From positions 1 through 35,372 of the IMG/VR virus record IMGVR_UViG_3300017781_000051: a stretch of DNA of 35,372 bases; one strand, 5' to 3'. The position numbers and the translations under genes are program-made. Positions 21,139 to 29,160 of this stretch are shown here, piece after piece. The stretch is from a virus. Below the pieces are notes generated by a model, which ran no database searches, was not told the origin of the DNA, and saw only the letters and a program-made list of their open reading frames with translations. Position 1 is the first letter of the stretch. Every line of letters begins with the position of its first letter.

Positions 21139-22083
21139 CTTTAGATATTCCTTTAATTTAATTGTAGGTTTCCAATTTAGAACTTTTTTTGTTTTTGAAA
21201 TGTCAGCCCTAGTAAATCTACTTTCACCAATTCTTTCTGGGATGAATTTATGTTTACCTCCTATCATTTTTACTATATCTAATATGGTGTGTTCTTTTCC
21301 TGTTCCTACATTATAAATTTCACCAAATCCTTCTTTCACTGACATAGCTGACATATTGGCTGCTACAACATCTTGAACATTAGTATAATCTCTAGTTTGT
21401 AAACCATCTCCTACTACTGTCATAGCTTTACCTGCTATTTTTTGTTTTAAAAATAATCCAATAACAGGAGCATATTGACCTTTAGTACATTGTCTATCCC
21501 CATATACATTAAAATACCTAAATGTTATGGTTTTTAAACCGAATAATTCAGTATACATTTTACATAATTCCTCACCTGCTACTTTAGTAACAGAATACGG
21601 ATTTAGACAATCATTAGGCATTGTTTCTTTTAAAGGTGGTTTGTTTTTTAAACCATAAGCTGATGATGTTGAGGAGTATATAACTCTGTCACAACCAGCT
21701 TCTCTAGCTGCTTGTAAAACATTACAAGTACCACTTACATTTGTTTTTGTTGCTAATGTAGGATTTTGAATCGCTGGTTGGATTCTTGATTCTGCCGCTA
21801 GATGGAAAACCACATCAATATCTTTAAAAAGATCTTTAATTAAGTCATAGTTTCCTATGTCAAAGACCCAGTTCATTACTTTTGAACTTTTATTAAAGTA
21901 AAATTGTTCATGTGCATCTGATGACTGGTTATCTATTACTCTAATTTCATCAAATTCTTCATTATTAACTAGAGCATCTACTATATGAGATCCTATAAAA
22001 CCGTTTCCCCCAGTAACAAGAGCTTTTTTATATTTTTTTTTATTTAATTTTCCAATATTTTTTATTTTACTTAAAATTCCCAT
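21130..22083 (-). CDS. UDP-sugar 4-epimerase-like SDR, 317 aa
   Basis: The motif VTGGNGFIGSHIVDAL follows an 18-residue Lys-rich N-terminal extension. SSTSSAYG and the NPYSVTKVAGEE YxxxK motif are intact. The RYFNVYGDRQ, GDGLQTRDYTNVQD and IYNVGTGKEHT motifs are all typical of GalE/WbpP-type enzymes. It would interconvert UDP-Glc(NAc) and UDP-Gal(NAc) or a related pair. Followed by the sugar-operon promoter. Confidence 0.82.
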   Translation of the reverse strand: MGILSKIKNIGKLNKKKYKKALVTGGNGFIGSHIVDALVNNEEFDEIRVIDNQSSDAHEQFYFNKSSKVMNWVFDIGNYDLIKDLFKDIDVVFHLAAESRIQPAIQNPTLATKTNVSGTCNVLQAAREAGCDRVIYSSTSSAYGLKNKPPLKETMPNDCLNPYSVTKVAGEELCKMYTELFGLKTITFRYFNVYGDRQCTKGQYAPVIGLFLKQKIAGKAMTVVGDGLQTRDYTNVQDVVAANMSAMSVKEGFGEIYNVGTGKEHTILDIVKMIGGKHKFIPERIGESRFTRADISKTKKVLNWKPTIKLKEYLKLD

Positions 22084-22103
22084 TTTTTTTTTATTTATTT
22101 ATT

Positions 22104-22598
22104 TTAATTTTCTCCTTTAAATACCTCTATATAATCTAAAGCCTCCATAAAATCGTTATGAGGAAATCTTTTTTCTGTAGTCATATCCATTCTCCACTCA
22201 TAAAACTCTCCTTTTTTGTTAGGAATAGGATATTTTTCTTTTTCTTCTTCTTTAATTTCTACGGCTTTTACAGCAGCCCATTCATAATTATCTTGTGAAG
22301 GGGTTTCATTTTCTACACCATAATCTCTAGCTACTGCTGCAAACACCATACCTTGTTGTGGTAAATTAACTGTTTGAGGCATCCAAACCATTCCTTCATC
22401 ATCTTCACCTAATAAAGCTTTATATAATTCTGGTAGTATTTCTATTTGTTCTTCAAAAAACTTTTCCCCCTGTTTCATTATGGATGAAGTTTGAAAACCA
22501 CAACCATAACAAGAATATAATTCTACACCATTTACTTCATGCTTATAACAAGCATCTCCCCCACATCTATTACATTTTATTAATTTATCTTCTACCAT
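22104..22598 (-). CDS. Zinc-ribbon protein, 164 aa
   Basis: The N-terminal 40 residues carry two CxxC knuckles (IKCNRCGGD and SCYGCGFQT). The rest holds a EDDEGMVWMPQTVNLPQQGM part and an acidic/aromatic C-terminus with EFYEWRMDMTTEKRF and NDFMEALDYIEVF. I have seen this arrangement in phage proteins without known role. It lies between the GT4 genes and the 4-epimerase-like SDR. Soluble. Confidence 0.7.
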   Translation of the reverse strand: MVEDKLIKCNRCGGDACYKHEVNGVELYSCYGCGFQTSSIMKQGEKFFEEQIEILPELYKALLGEDDEGMVWMPQTVNLPQQGMVFAAVARDYGVENETPSQDNYEWAAVKAVEIKEEEKEKYPIPNKKGEFYEWRMDMTTEKRFPHNDFMEALDYIEVFKGEN

Positions 22599-22599
22599 T

Positions 22600-23898
22600 T
22601 TATACTTTTTTTAATTTTGATTTTTTAGGCATTTTAATTTTATCCATTCCCGGAAGTTTTAATTCCATCTTTTTAGGTAAAATTGGAAGGGATATATCAA
22701 ATATTTCATTAATTTGATTACTCATTGATTTATAACTAAATTTTGTTTTTGAAATTTTAGTTTGTCGTTTTGCTTTTGTAACCCAATCATTATAATTTTT
22801 AAAGGTATCCTCAAATAAATATTTTACATCACCTAAATTAGGTTTAAACCATTGTGCTTCTTTTAATAACATATTAGGAACTAATGATGAATTGTGGAGT
22901 TGTTCTAATTCACCCCCAATATACCCAACATCCCCTTCATTTAAAAAATCTGTATGGCCAGACCAAGCTGTTGTAATAATAGGTTTATTAACTAAACTAA
23001 ATTCTAGTAAAGGTCGACCAAATCCTTCACCTCTAGTTAAACAAACCATGGTTTTTACTTTTGGATGGTTATATATTTCATTTACTTCAATGTTAGATAA
23101 CTCACCATGTAATAAATAAATAGCAGGTAAATCATTAGATGGAATTGAATCTTTTATCATATCAATTCTTCTCATAATTTCAGATCTATCCATATGACTC
23201 CCACTTACAACTGCTGTTTTTAGAATTAATGCTGGTTTAATCTTTTTATCTTTAAAAATTTCATAAAATGTTTTTACTAATAAACCTACATTTTTCCTAT
23301 CATGACCTAACTCTCCATGCATCCAGTGTCCTACAAATAAATAAGCATAATCTTCAGGAATGTCATTTATATTATTATATAAATCCTTATTTGAATATTC
23401 TTTAATAGGTTTATAAACATCTAAATTAGCTCCTTCAATTAATACTTTAACTGGTTTTTCTAATTTAATTACTTTTTCACCTTCATTATCTTTTGTAAAT
23501 TCACAACTTTCAAATACTCTTTTAGAATGGTTAGATGAAGTTAATATTAAATCCATACGATTACATCCTTCAATCCAACTTCCATCACATATAGTGGTTT
23601 CAATTCCTGCTGTTAGTCCAATATTATACTTACCTACAGCTTGGAATTCATTGGGAACTGTTATCTGACACCAATAATCAGGCTTTTCAGTTAATTGAGG
23701 GATAATATGTTTAGCTAAAAATCCCCACTTTTTTTCATTATCTTTAATAAAATTACGTTGAGTATTACCCCACCTTTGAGATAAGATTTTTACTTCATAT
23801 CTATCTGATTCAATTATAGCCTTGACATAATCCCTAGCTCTGGCTCCATAACCACTATATGTGTCTATAGGACAACTTACAATAAATGTATTTTTCAT
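22600..23898 (-). CDS. GT4-type glycosyltransferase, 432 aa
   Basis: Two-domain GT-B enzyme. The N-terminal start is VSCPIDTYSGYGARARDYVKA (glycine-rich loop). AYLFVGHWMHGELGHDRKN begins the second domain. The EX7E motif is in RGEGFGRPLLEFSLVNKPI, followed by ITTAWSGHTDFL. Retaining GT4 enzymes use this Glu pair to bind the donor. The C-terminal 40 residues are Lys-rich and rather repetitive (PKKMELKLPG). It is adjacent to a second GT4 gene with a one-base gap. Confidence 0.85.
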   Translation of the reverse strand: MKNTFIVSCPIDTYSGYGARARDYVKAIIESDRYEVKILSQRWGNTQRNFIKDNEKKWGFLAKHIIPQLTEKPDYWCQITVPNEFQAVGKYNIGLTAGIETTICDGSWIEGCNRMDLILTSSNHSKRVFESCEFTKDNEGEKVIKLEKPVKVLIEGANLDVYKPIKEYSNKDLYNNINDIPEDYAYLFVGHWMHGELGHDRKNVGLLVKTFYEIFKDKKIKPALILKTAVVSGSHMDRSEIMRRIDMIKDSIPSNDLPAIYLLHGELSNIEVNEIYNHPKVKTMVCLTRGEGFGRPLLEFSLVNKPIITTAWSGHTDFLNEGDVGYIGGELEQLHNSSLVPNMLLKEAQWFKPNLGDVKYLFEDTFKNYNDWVTKAKRQTKISKTKFSYKSMSNQINEIFDISLPILPKKMELKLPGMDKIKMPKKSKLKKV

Positions 23899-23899
23899 A

Positions 23900-25333
23900 T
23901 TAGTATACTAATTTATGATTTAAAACTTTGTTATTTTCATTTTTATCACTAGTAAATGTAAATTTTGGTCTTGGGGTAAATGTTTTAAATAATTCATCCA
24001 TTCCCTCTACTACTCTACTAGACATTTTTTCAGATGTAAATCCTGCTTCTTTACCTAAAGCCCATTCCATCCCTTTTTTACCTATTCTTTTTCTTTCCTT
24101 ATCCCCCATATCGTACATAGCTCTTATTTGTAAAGCAGCTTCTTCTGATGAACACCTATCATCATAAATGTATGGTGTTTTTGGAGAGCCTACTAATGAT
24201 AAATTTGTTGGGAAAACTGGTAAAGCCCACTCACCACATTTTGTGTATGTTTTCTTATGATTAGAAGGAATATCTGAATTTGGTGTATACCATTTTCCTT
24301 TATTATCAACAAATCTCATTTGATCTTGCATACCACCTGTCACATTAGCAATAATAGGAGTACCTGTAAGTAAAGATTCTGTTAATGATAACCCCCAACC
24401 TTCAGCTGAGGATAATAAAATAGTAGCATCTGCAACATTATATAAAAGAGACATTTGCTCAGTTGTTAATTTATTTGCTGAGATTCTAATATTATGATCT
24501 TTATTAGGAAATAAAAACTTAATTACTGCTGGTAAATCAGTACCATGATCATCTATAGGATTCGTATGTAATACAAACTGACATTTACTTCTTTCTTCTT
24601 TAGGTAAACCATCTAAAAAATATTTCCAAGCTAAAATTGTATCTGGGATTGATTTTCTTCTAATATTTCTAGAATTGAAAAATAAAGTAAATTTATCTTT
24701 ATTCATACCCTGTGAAACATACTCATCAATTTTTTGTAAGTCTTTATTATCCTTATCTATAGGTTTAAAAATATTATGATTTAAACCATGAGGGATATAT
24801 TTAATAACCTTAGATTTTCCATCTTCACCTAAAACCATCTCATTTATATTTTTGGTTTGTTTAGATATTCCAAATAAAGCATCACATGAGTTATAAAAGT
24901 CTTTATTATACATTGGAGCTGGTAAATCATCCCAAATATTTAAATATGCAATTGGAATTTCCTTTCGAATTTCATTTTCAATATTGAATAACCATTCAAA
25001 ATATCTAGGATCTGTAATTAAGAATAAGGCATCAATTTTTTCCCTTTTAATTACCTCTCTTAGTAGATCAGGATCACCATAACCATCACAAGGATATAAT
25101 GTTACTTTAGAGTCATTAATCCCTATTATTTTATTAGTTGCTTCACTTAAATCTTGGATATTACCCTTATCTGGGTGTTTAATTGCTCCTGCTAATTGAG
25201 TCCAATTATATCTGTGAGAAGTATTAGTTACTATTTCTCTACCTATTTGAGCAACTCCTGAATGTACTCTAATATCATCTGTTAATAGTAAGATATTTTT
25301 TCTATCTTTTTGTTTAATATAACCTTCTTTCAT
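23900..25333 (-). CDS. GT4-type glycosyltransferase, 477 aa
   Basis: GT-B fold. The N-terminal LLLTDDIRVHSGVAQIGREI is a typical GT4 glycine loop. KFTLFFNSRNIRRKS begins the C-terminal domain. The EX7E motif is in SAEGWGLSLTESLLTGTPI, followed by IANVTGGMQD. The C-terminus (FTSDKNENNKVLNHKLVY) is hydrophilic. First of the two GT4 genes. Sugar and acceptor unknown. Confidence 0.85.
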   Translation of the reverse strand: MKEGYIKQKDRKNILLLTDDIRVHSGVAQIGREIVTNTSHRYNWTQLAGAIKHPDKGNIQDLSEATNKIIGINDSKVTLYPCDGYGDPDLLREVIKREKIDALFLITDPRYFEWLFNIENEIRKEIPIAYLNIWDDLPAPMYNKDFYNSCDALFGISKQTKNINEMVLGEDGKSKVIKYIPHGLNHNIFKPIDKDNKDLQKIDEYVSQGMNKDKFTLFFNSRNIRRKSIPDTILAWKYFLDGLPKEERSKCQFVLHTNPIDDHGTDLPAVIKFLFPNKDHNIRISANKLTTEQMSLLYNVADATILLSSAEGWGLSLTESLLTGTPIIANVTGGMQDQMRFVDNKGKWYTPNSDIPSNHKKTYTKCGEWALPVFPTNLSLVGSPKTPYIYDDRCSSEEAALQIRAMYDMGDKERKRIGKKGMEWALGKEAGFTSEKMSSRVVEGMDELFKTFTPRPKFTFTSDKNENNKVLNHKLVY

Positions 25334-25356
25334 TTAAATAACTTTTTTAATTACTA

Positions 25357-25545
25357 TTATTTTTCTAAATTAACTTGTGAGTTTATTTTTTTCCTAAAAT
25401 CTTCATCTGTTAAATATAAAAATAGAGATCTATCTGCTAATTTTTGAAAACTAAATTTTCTTTTTACACATTCGATTTTAAAATCATCAAATAAATCACT
25501 TTTTACTTTTACACTAGTTAATGTCATGTCTTTTGAATTTGCCAT
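25357..25545 (-). CDS. Small ribbon-helix-helix-like protein, 62 aa
   Basis: The pattern LTSVKVKSDLFDDFKIECV followed by KRKFSFQKLADRSLFLYLTD fits a beta strand and two helices, as in ribbon-helix-helix DNA-binding proteins (CopG/Arc type). It lies between the nuclease and the glycosyltransferase block. Could regulate its neighbours or the phage programme. Fold inferred from pattern only. Confidence 0.7.
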   Translation of the reverse strand: MANSKDMTLTSVKVKSDLFDDFKIECVKRKFSFQKLADRSLFLYLTDEDFRKKINSQVNLEK

Positions 25546-25587
25546 AATTTTTATTTTAATTTATATTTGTCTATACATATATGCAGA

Positions 25588-26544
25588 TTAAAAATTCTTG
25601 CCAACAGCATTACATAATTCTGTATTTTCTTTGTATGGGCAAAATGAGCAATTCCATTTACTTGGGTTTGCATTAAATATAGTATCCTTATATGAACCAT
25701 CCAAGTTGAAAGCTTTATTTATAAAATCATCTAAATTTTTAGTAGCTTTATTTACTTTATTTCTACCAGATGCTGGGGTAAAAGTTTGTATTCTTTTTTG
25801 AGGAAATTCTCCATCTAAATATACCTTCCTTCTAACTATAAAAAATTCAATATCAATGTTCTCAATAGGTATATTATATTGCTTACTAAAGAAGTATTTA
25901 TAAAGTATTAATTGAAATTGCTTAGACTCATCTTTTTTAGCGTATTTACCCCATCCCTTTGTTGACGTTTTTATGTCGATTATTTTAAATGTATTTGTGG
26001 GTTCATGGTACATTACGATATCTAAGTAGCCCATGTATTTAACGCGGTTAAGACGCAGATTAGGCGCAATAACTATGGGTATCTCACAACCAACTAAATA
26101 CCATCCTTTTTTACTAAAATGTCCACCTTTTTTCTTTTTGAAATTCTGGAGGATTGCTATACCATCGTCATAAAATTCTCTTAATTCTTCAGGTGTGCTA
26201 AAATGTTTACCTTTATTTTTTTTATAATCATTAGCATAACATTCTCTTAAGGTTTCTTCAAATAATTCTTCTATATTAATTCTATCAGCTTCAGCACCAC
26301 TAGTTTCATACATTACATCTAAATAATGTTGTAAAACTTCATGTAAAGCTGTTCCAAAAGTCATATGAATACTTTGTTCACTAATTTTATGACCATCCCT
26401 ATATTGGAGAGACCATTTTTTAGGACATTGAGTAAACATAGATAATTGAGAATAAGATATATTCTTTTCAACTGCAAAATTAAGAGGAGTTGGAGGATTT
26501 TCCCTAATATCTCTTACTATTATGGGTAATTTCTTTTTAGCCAA
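25588..26544 (-). CDS. PD-(D/E)XK nuclease, RecB/Cas4-type with Fe-S cysteines, 318 aa
   Basis: SYSQLSMFTQCPKKWSLQYR is the usual N-terminal helix with the first cluster cysteine. FGTALHEVLQHYLD holds the conserved His. GYLDIVMYHEPTN and FKIIDIKTSTKG give the D...(D/E)xK active site. The C-terminus NCSFCPYKENTELC supplies three more cysteines, matching the 4Fe-4S layout of Cas4/AddB-type nucleases. It would process DNA ends in recombination or host DNA breakdown. A patch at 26041-26100 is about 42% G+C by my count. Confidence 0.85.
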   Translation of the reverse strand: MAKKKLPIIVRDIRENPPTPLNFAVEKNISYSQLSMFTQCPKKWSLQYRDGHKISEQSIHMTFGTALHEVLQHYLDVMYETSGAEADRINIEELFEETLRECYANDYKKNKGKHFSTPEELREFYDDGIAILQNFKKKKGGHFSKKGWYLVGCEIPIVIAPNLRLNRVKYMGYLDIVMYHEPTNTFKIIDIKTSTKGWGKYAKKDESKQFQLILYKYFFSKQYNIPIENIDIEFFIVRRKVYLDGEFPQKRIQTFTPASGRNKVNKATKNLDDFINKAFNLDGSYKDTIFNANPSKWNCSFCPYKENTELCNAVGKNF

Positions 26545-26547
26545 AAT

Positions 26548-27042
26548 TTATTTTTTCCACTTATCACGACCTACTAATAAGCCAATAATGCCATAATTAG
26601 CAACATCTAAAAATGTATCTTCCATACCTTCACCTTTAACAAAATTCTTACCATTTACTAATAGATTTTTTAGTCTAGATATTTTGTCAGTTAGTCTAAT
26701 TGCTAAACCTGTTAATGAAAATGTTTTATCTGCTTTACTATTAAGGATATCTCCACCTAATGATATATTATTCAACCCATAATCCATATGTTTAGCTGCA
26801 AACATTTTATACATTTCTTTTTGGATTTGTTTAAATTCTTCCGATAATTCTGGATATTCATGTTCAAATACTTCTACTGCAGTTGAATTAATAGTTGGTA
26901 TCTGCCTTTCTAGTACTTTATTTTGTACAGGATTCCCATCATTAATAAATGTTGGTGTTTCTTTTTTAGTAAATTTAGCATTCATTATTTCTCTATCACT
27001 CATATCATTTTGTTCCTCAAACTTTTTAATTATATCACTCAT
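26548..27042 (-). CDS. DUF1599/Nmad1-like protein, 164 aa
   Basis: The C-terminal 95 residues match the pattern of the nucleotide-modification-associated domain 1: KHMDYGLNNISLGGD, LTGLAIRLTDKISRLKNLL and EGMEDTFLDVANYGIIGLLV, ending DKWKK. This domain was predicted from context to help in making modified DNA bases. The N-terminal 55 residues look flexible. It overlaps the 77-residue gene by 8 bases and lies just before the nuclease. Domain match good; role inferred. Confidence 0.75.
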   Translation of the reverse strand: MSDIIKKFEEQNDMSDREIMNAKFTKKETPTFINDGNPVQNKVLERQIPTINSTAVEVFEHEYPELSEEFKQIQKEMYKMFAAKHMDYGLNNISLGGDILNSKADKTFSLTGLAIRLTDKISRLKNLLVNGKNFVKGEGMEDTFLDVANYGIIGLLVGRDKWKK

Positions 27043-27268
27043 TAATAACTTCTTTAGTGGGTTTATTAAAATATTTTTCTAATGTTGCTAATCTATCATC
27101 AGCATCTACTAACATTATTAATGCTTCTTCTGCATTTTTATAAAAGTCTCCTGTAGAATGATCACCAATACCCACTGCATGGTTTGATAATAATTCTAAA
27201 CTAAGTAATGCTTTTGATTTATCAGCTAATGCTGAGTCTTTTAACATGTTATACACTTGTGCTATCAT
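27035..27268 (-). CDS. Hypothetical protein, 77 aa
   Basis: Helical protein (MIAQVYNMLKDSALADKSKA and LATLEKYFNKPTKEVINE). Several alanines and leucines suggest a two- to three-helix bundle. Its ATG overlaps the clamp-loader gene stop. The intragenic promoter candidate at 27353-27383 would place its start about 85 bases from the -10 element. No family recognised. Confidence 0.65.
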   Translation of the reverse strand: MIAQVYNMLKDSALADKSKALLSLELLSNHAVGIGDHSTGDFYKNAEEALIMLVDADDRLATLEKYFNKPTKEVINE

Positions 27269-27681
27269 ATTGTTTTCAATAGTTTTTTAATTTCTTTATC
27301 TTCTAAACCTACACCCTGTAGGATATTTTTTACTTCTGATTTTCCTAATATTGGAATATACGAACAAGCTTCATCAAATCCAATTTTTAAATAATTAGCT
27401 ATTATTTTAGATAAATCTTTTGTATCTTTTTTATTTTGGTTTTTAATGTATTTATTCCAAATTTTCTTCTTAGGAAGTATTTCTTTATAAAAATTATAAA
27501 GACCTTCTTTATCAGTTGGGTGGAATTTTTGAGCTAAATTAACTATGTCAATATACCCCTTATTCATAGATAAAAATCTATGAACCATGTAAGAATTCCA
27601 CCCATCCCAATCTTCTTTTTCAAATTGGGTGGATGAAGTTTTCTTAACAGTTATTTCATTTAACCAATTAAATACAGTCAT
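27265..27681 (-). CDS. 62: Clamp-loader small subunit (T4 gp62-like), 138 aa
   Basis: gp62 joins gp44 to load the gp45 sliding clamp on primer ends. It starts MTVFNWLNEITVKKTSS, with WDGWNSYMVHRFLSMNKGY, GLYNFYKEILPKKKIWNKYI and a C-terminal helix pair (LKIGFDEACSYIPILGKSEV). The WLNxIxxxK start and the NRxLS-like motif are those I associate with gp62. It is shorter than the T4 protein (187 aa). The position two genes after gp44 supports the call. Sequence similarity is low, so this call is partly contextual. Confidence 0.75.
   Translation of the reverse strand: MTVFNWLNEITVKKTSSTQFEKEDWDGWNSYMVHRFLSMNKGYIDIVNLAQKFHPTDKEGLYNFYKEILPKKKIWNKYIKNQNKKDTKDLSKIIANYLKIGFDEACSYIPILGKSEVKNILQGVGLEDKEIKKLLKTI
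27353..27383 (-). promoter_or_regulatory. Promoter candidate inside the gp62-like gene
   Basis: TTGG (TTG 27383-27381), 20 bases, TATATTCC at 27360-27353, preceded by GTTCG. It agrees with the series in every main element although it lies in coding sequence. It could start a transcript for the 77-residue, Nmad1-like, nuclease and glycosyltransferase genes. Confidence 0.6.
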
Positions 27682-27923
27682 TAAATAATATCTTCTTTAT
27701 ATTCTTCTCTTAAATCTGGAGGTAATGTTAAACCTACAATTTTTTGTGTTTCAGCATCATAAAATACTGGAATTGGCATTACTGCATCTTCATCTGTACC
27801 TGCTACAAATTTAGATACTTTTCTTAAAAGAACTCCTTGTTGGAAAATCTTTTTTCCTTCTGGTGTTTCGAATGAAGTAGTGCTTTTTAAGTCTACTTGA
27901 GGTGGCATTTGTTGATTACTCAT
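27681..27923 (-). CDS. Hypothetical protein between clamp-loader genes, 80 aa
   Basis: Starts MSNQQMPPQVDLKSTTSFET. It contains KIFQQGVLLRKVSKFVAGTD and VFYDAETQKIVGLTLPPDL. Looks like a short beta-rich protein. It shares a stop/start base with the gp62-like gene and is 20 bases after gp44. An accessory of the clamp loader is possible, by position only. Confidence 0.65.
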   Translation of the reverse strand: MSNQQMPPQVDLKSTTSFETPEGKKIFQQGVLLRKVSKFVAGTDEDAVMPIPVFYDAETQKIVGLTLPPDLREEYKEDII

Positions 27924-27943
27924 TTTTAATTATTTATTTGTTA

Positions 27944-28849
27944 TTAATTTAATTTAATTAGTTGGTTAATTAAGGCCATACAATTGATTTCTTTATCAAT
28001 TCTAAAATTAGATTGATATGAATATTCATTTATATGGAAGGCAACCATTCCTTCTTTTCCGGGTGCATATTCTGAAGATTTTTCATATAAGGTTCTATAT
28101 AATTCCTCAAAATCTTTTACATTAGCATTTGCTATAATTTGTCTAATATTAGTCCAAGATTTACCATTTGATAATTCTTTAAGAACATCTTTGATATAAT
28201 TAGATGATACTAATGCTGTTGTATCTAAATTTAATTTGTTGTCTGTTGTAGATACTTGTATAGTATTAAGCATCTTACGAACATCAGGATAGTTATTATC
28301 TACAATAATTCTTAAATCATCTTCAACTGTAGAAATATTTTCTCTTTTAACTATTTTTACTAAATGTTTTAGAATATCTAATTTATTTGGGGGAATAACT
28401 TTTAATGTTTGACATCTTGATTGCAAAGGATCAATAATACGTTCTATAAAATTACAAGTTAAAATAAATCTTGTAGTGCGTGAAAATGTCTCAATAACAT
28501 TACGAAGAGAAGCTTGAGCTTGAATAGTTAGAAAATCTGCTTCATCTAAAATAACAACTTTAAGAGGTTTAAATGACATTGTACTAGCAAATCCTGATAC
28601 TTTATCCCTAATGGTTTCAATACCCCTTTCATCTGAGGCATTAATATAAAGGTGGTCACAATCAATATTTTTAACAATTAACTTTGCTAATGTTGTTTTA
28701 CCAGTTCCTGCTGGTCCATAAAATATTAAATTTTGAATATCATTTTGACCAATATAATTTGATATTGATTTTTTAATACTTTCATTACCTACATAATTAT
28801 CTAAATTTGTAGGACGATATTTTTCTACTAATAGTCCGTGATCTTTCAT
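27944..28849 (-). CDS. 44: Clamp-loader large subunit (T4 gp44-like AAA+ ATPase), 301 aa
   Basis: AAA+ ATPase of the RFC/gp44 type that opens and loads the sliding clamp. LVEKYRPTNLDNYVGN is the usual RFC box. Walker A is GPAGTGKTT, Walker B VVILDEAD, sensor 1 LTCNF, and LQSRCQTLKV is the SRC box with the arginine finger. The C-terminal collar domain follows. Length and order match gp44. The -10 element of its promoter ends 4 bases before the ATG, so the mRNA may be leaderless. Confidence 0.93.
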   Translation of the reverse strand: MKDHGLLVEKYRPTNLDNYVGNESIKKSISNYIGQNDIQNLIFYGPAGTGKTTLAKLIVKNIDCDHLYINASDERGIETIRDKVSGFASTMSFKPLKVVILDEADFLTIQAQASLRNVIETFSRTTRFILTCNFIERIIDPLQSRCQTLKVIPPNKLDILKHLVKIVKRENISTVEDDLRIIVDNNYPDVRKMLNTIQVSTTDNKLNLDTTALVSSNYIKDVLKELSNGKSWTNIRQIIANANVKDFEELYRTLYEKSSEYAPGKEGMVAFHINEYSYQSNFRIDKEINCMALINQLIKLN

Positions 28850-28853
28850 AACT

Positions 28854-28884
28854 TAAATATACAAAATATTTTTTAAAATTCCAA
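28854..28884 (-). promoter_or_regulatory. Promoter: TTG-N20-TATATTTA, next to the gp44 start
   Basis: TTGG (TTG 28884-28882), 20 bases, TATATTTA at 28861-28854, preceded by TTTTG. Only four bases separate the -10 element from the ATG at 28849, so transcription would start at or within the first codon. Confidence 0.7.
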
Positions 28885-28886
28885 GC

Positions 28887-29159
28887 TTAAACACCTTGTC
28901 TAAACTCTCCATATATGGAAAACATTTTTTCTTCTTTTGGCTTAACTTGTTCTTCAGTTGAATGAATAGCATATAATTTACTCCCCATAGGATCTAATCT
29001 ATATTCTCCTTGAAATTGAGATTTAGTTGAGTATGCTTCTAAAGCTTCTGTTAAAGTAGGCCATACTTGTTTTTTATTATCACCAACAAGTTCCCACCTG
29101 TCTCCAGGTGGTACTCTTGTTGCAATAAGTTCATTATGTTCATTAATTATTGTTTCCAT
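28887..29159 (-). CDS. Hypothetical protein, 90 aa
   Basis: METIINEHNELIATRVPPGD begins a polar alpha/beta protein with RWELVGDNKKQVWPTLTEAL and FQGEYRLDPMGSKLYAIHST; the C-terminus is FSIYGEFRQGV. Follows GroEL by 1 base and is the last gene of the chaperone operon. No family recognised. Confidence 0.65.
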   Translation of the reverse strand: METIINEHNELIATRVPPGDRWELVGDNKKQVWPTLTEALEAYSTKSQFQGEYRLDPMGSKLYAIHSTEEQVKPKEEKMFSIYGEFRQGV

Positions 29160-29160
29160 A

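Noticed and set aside
25930-26100. G+C-richer patch in the PD-(D/E)XK gene as a foreign insert
   Set aside because: The rise is modest, limited to about 60 bases, and lies within continuous conserved domain sequence.
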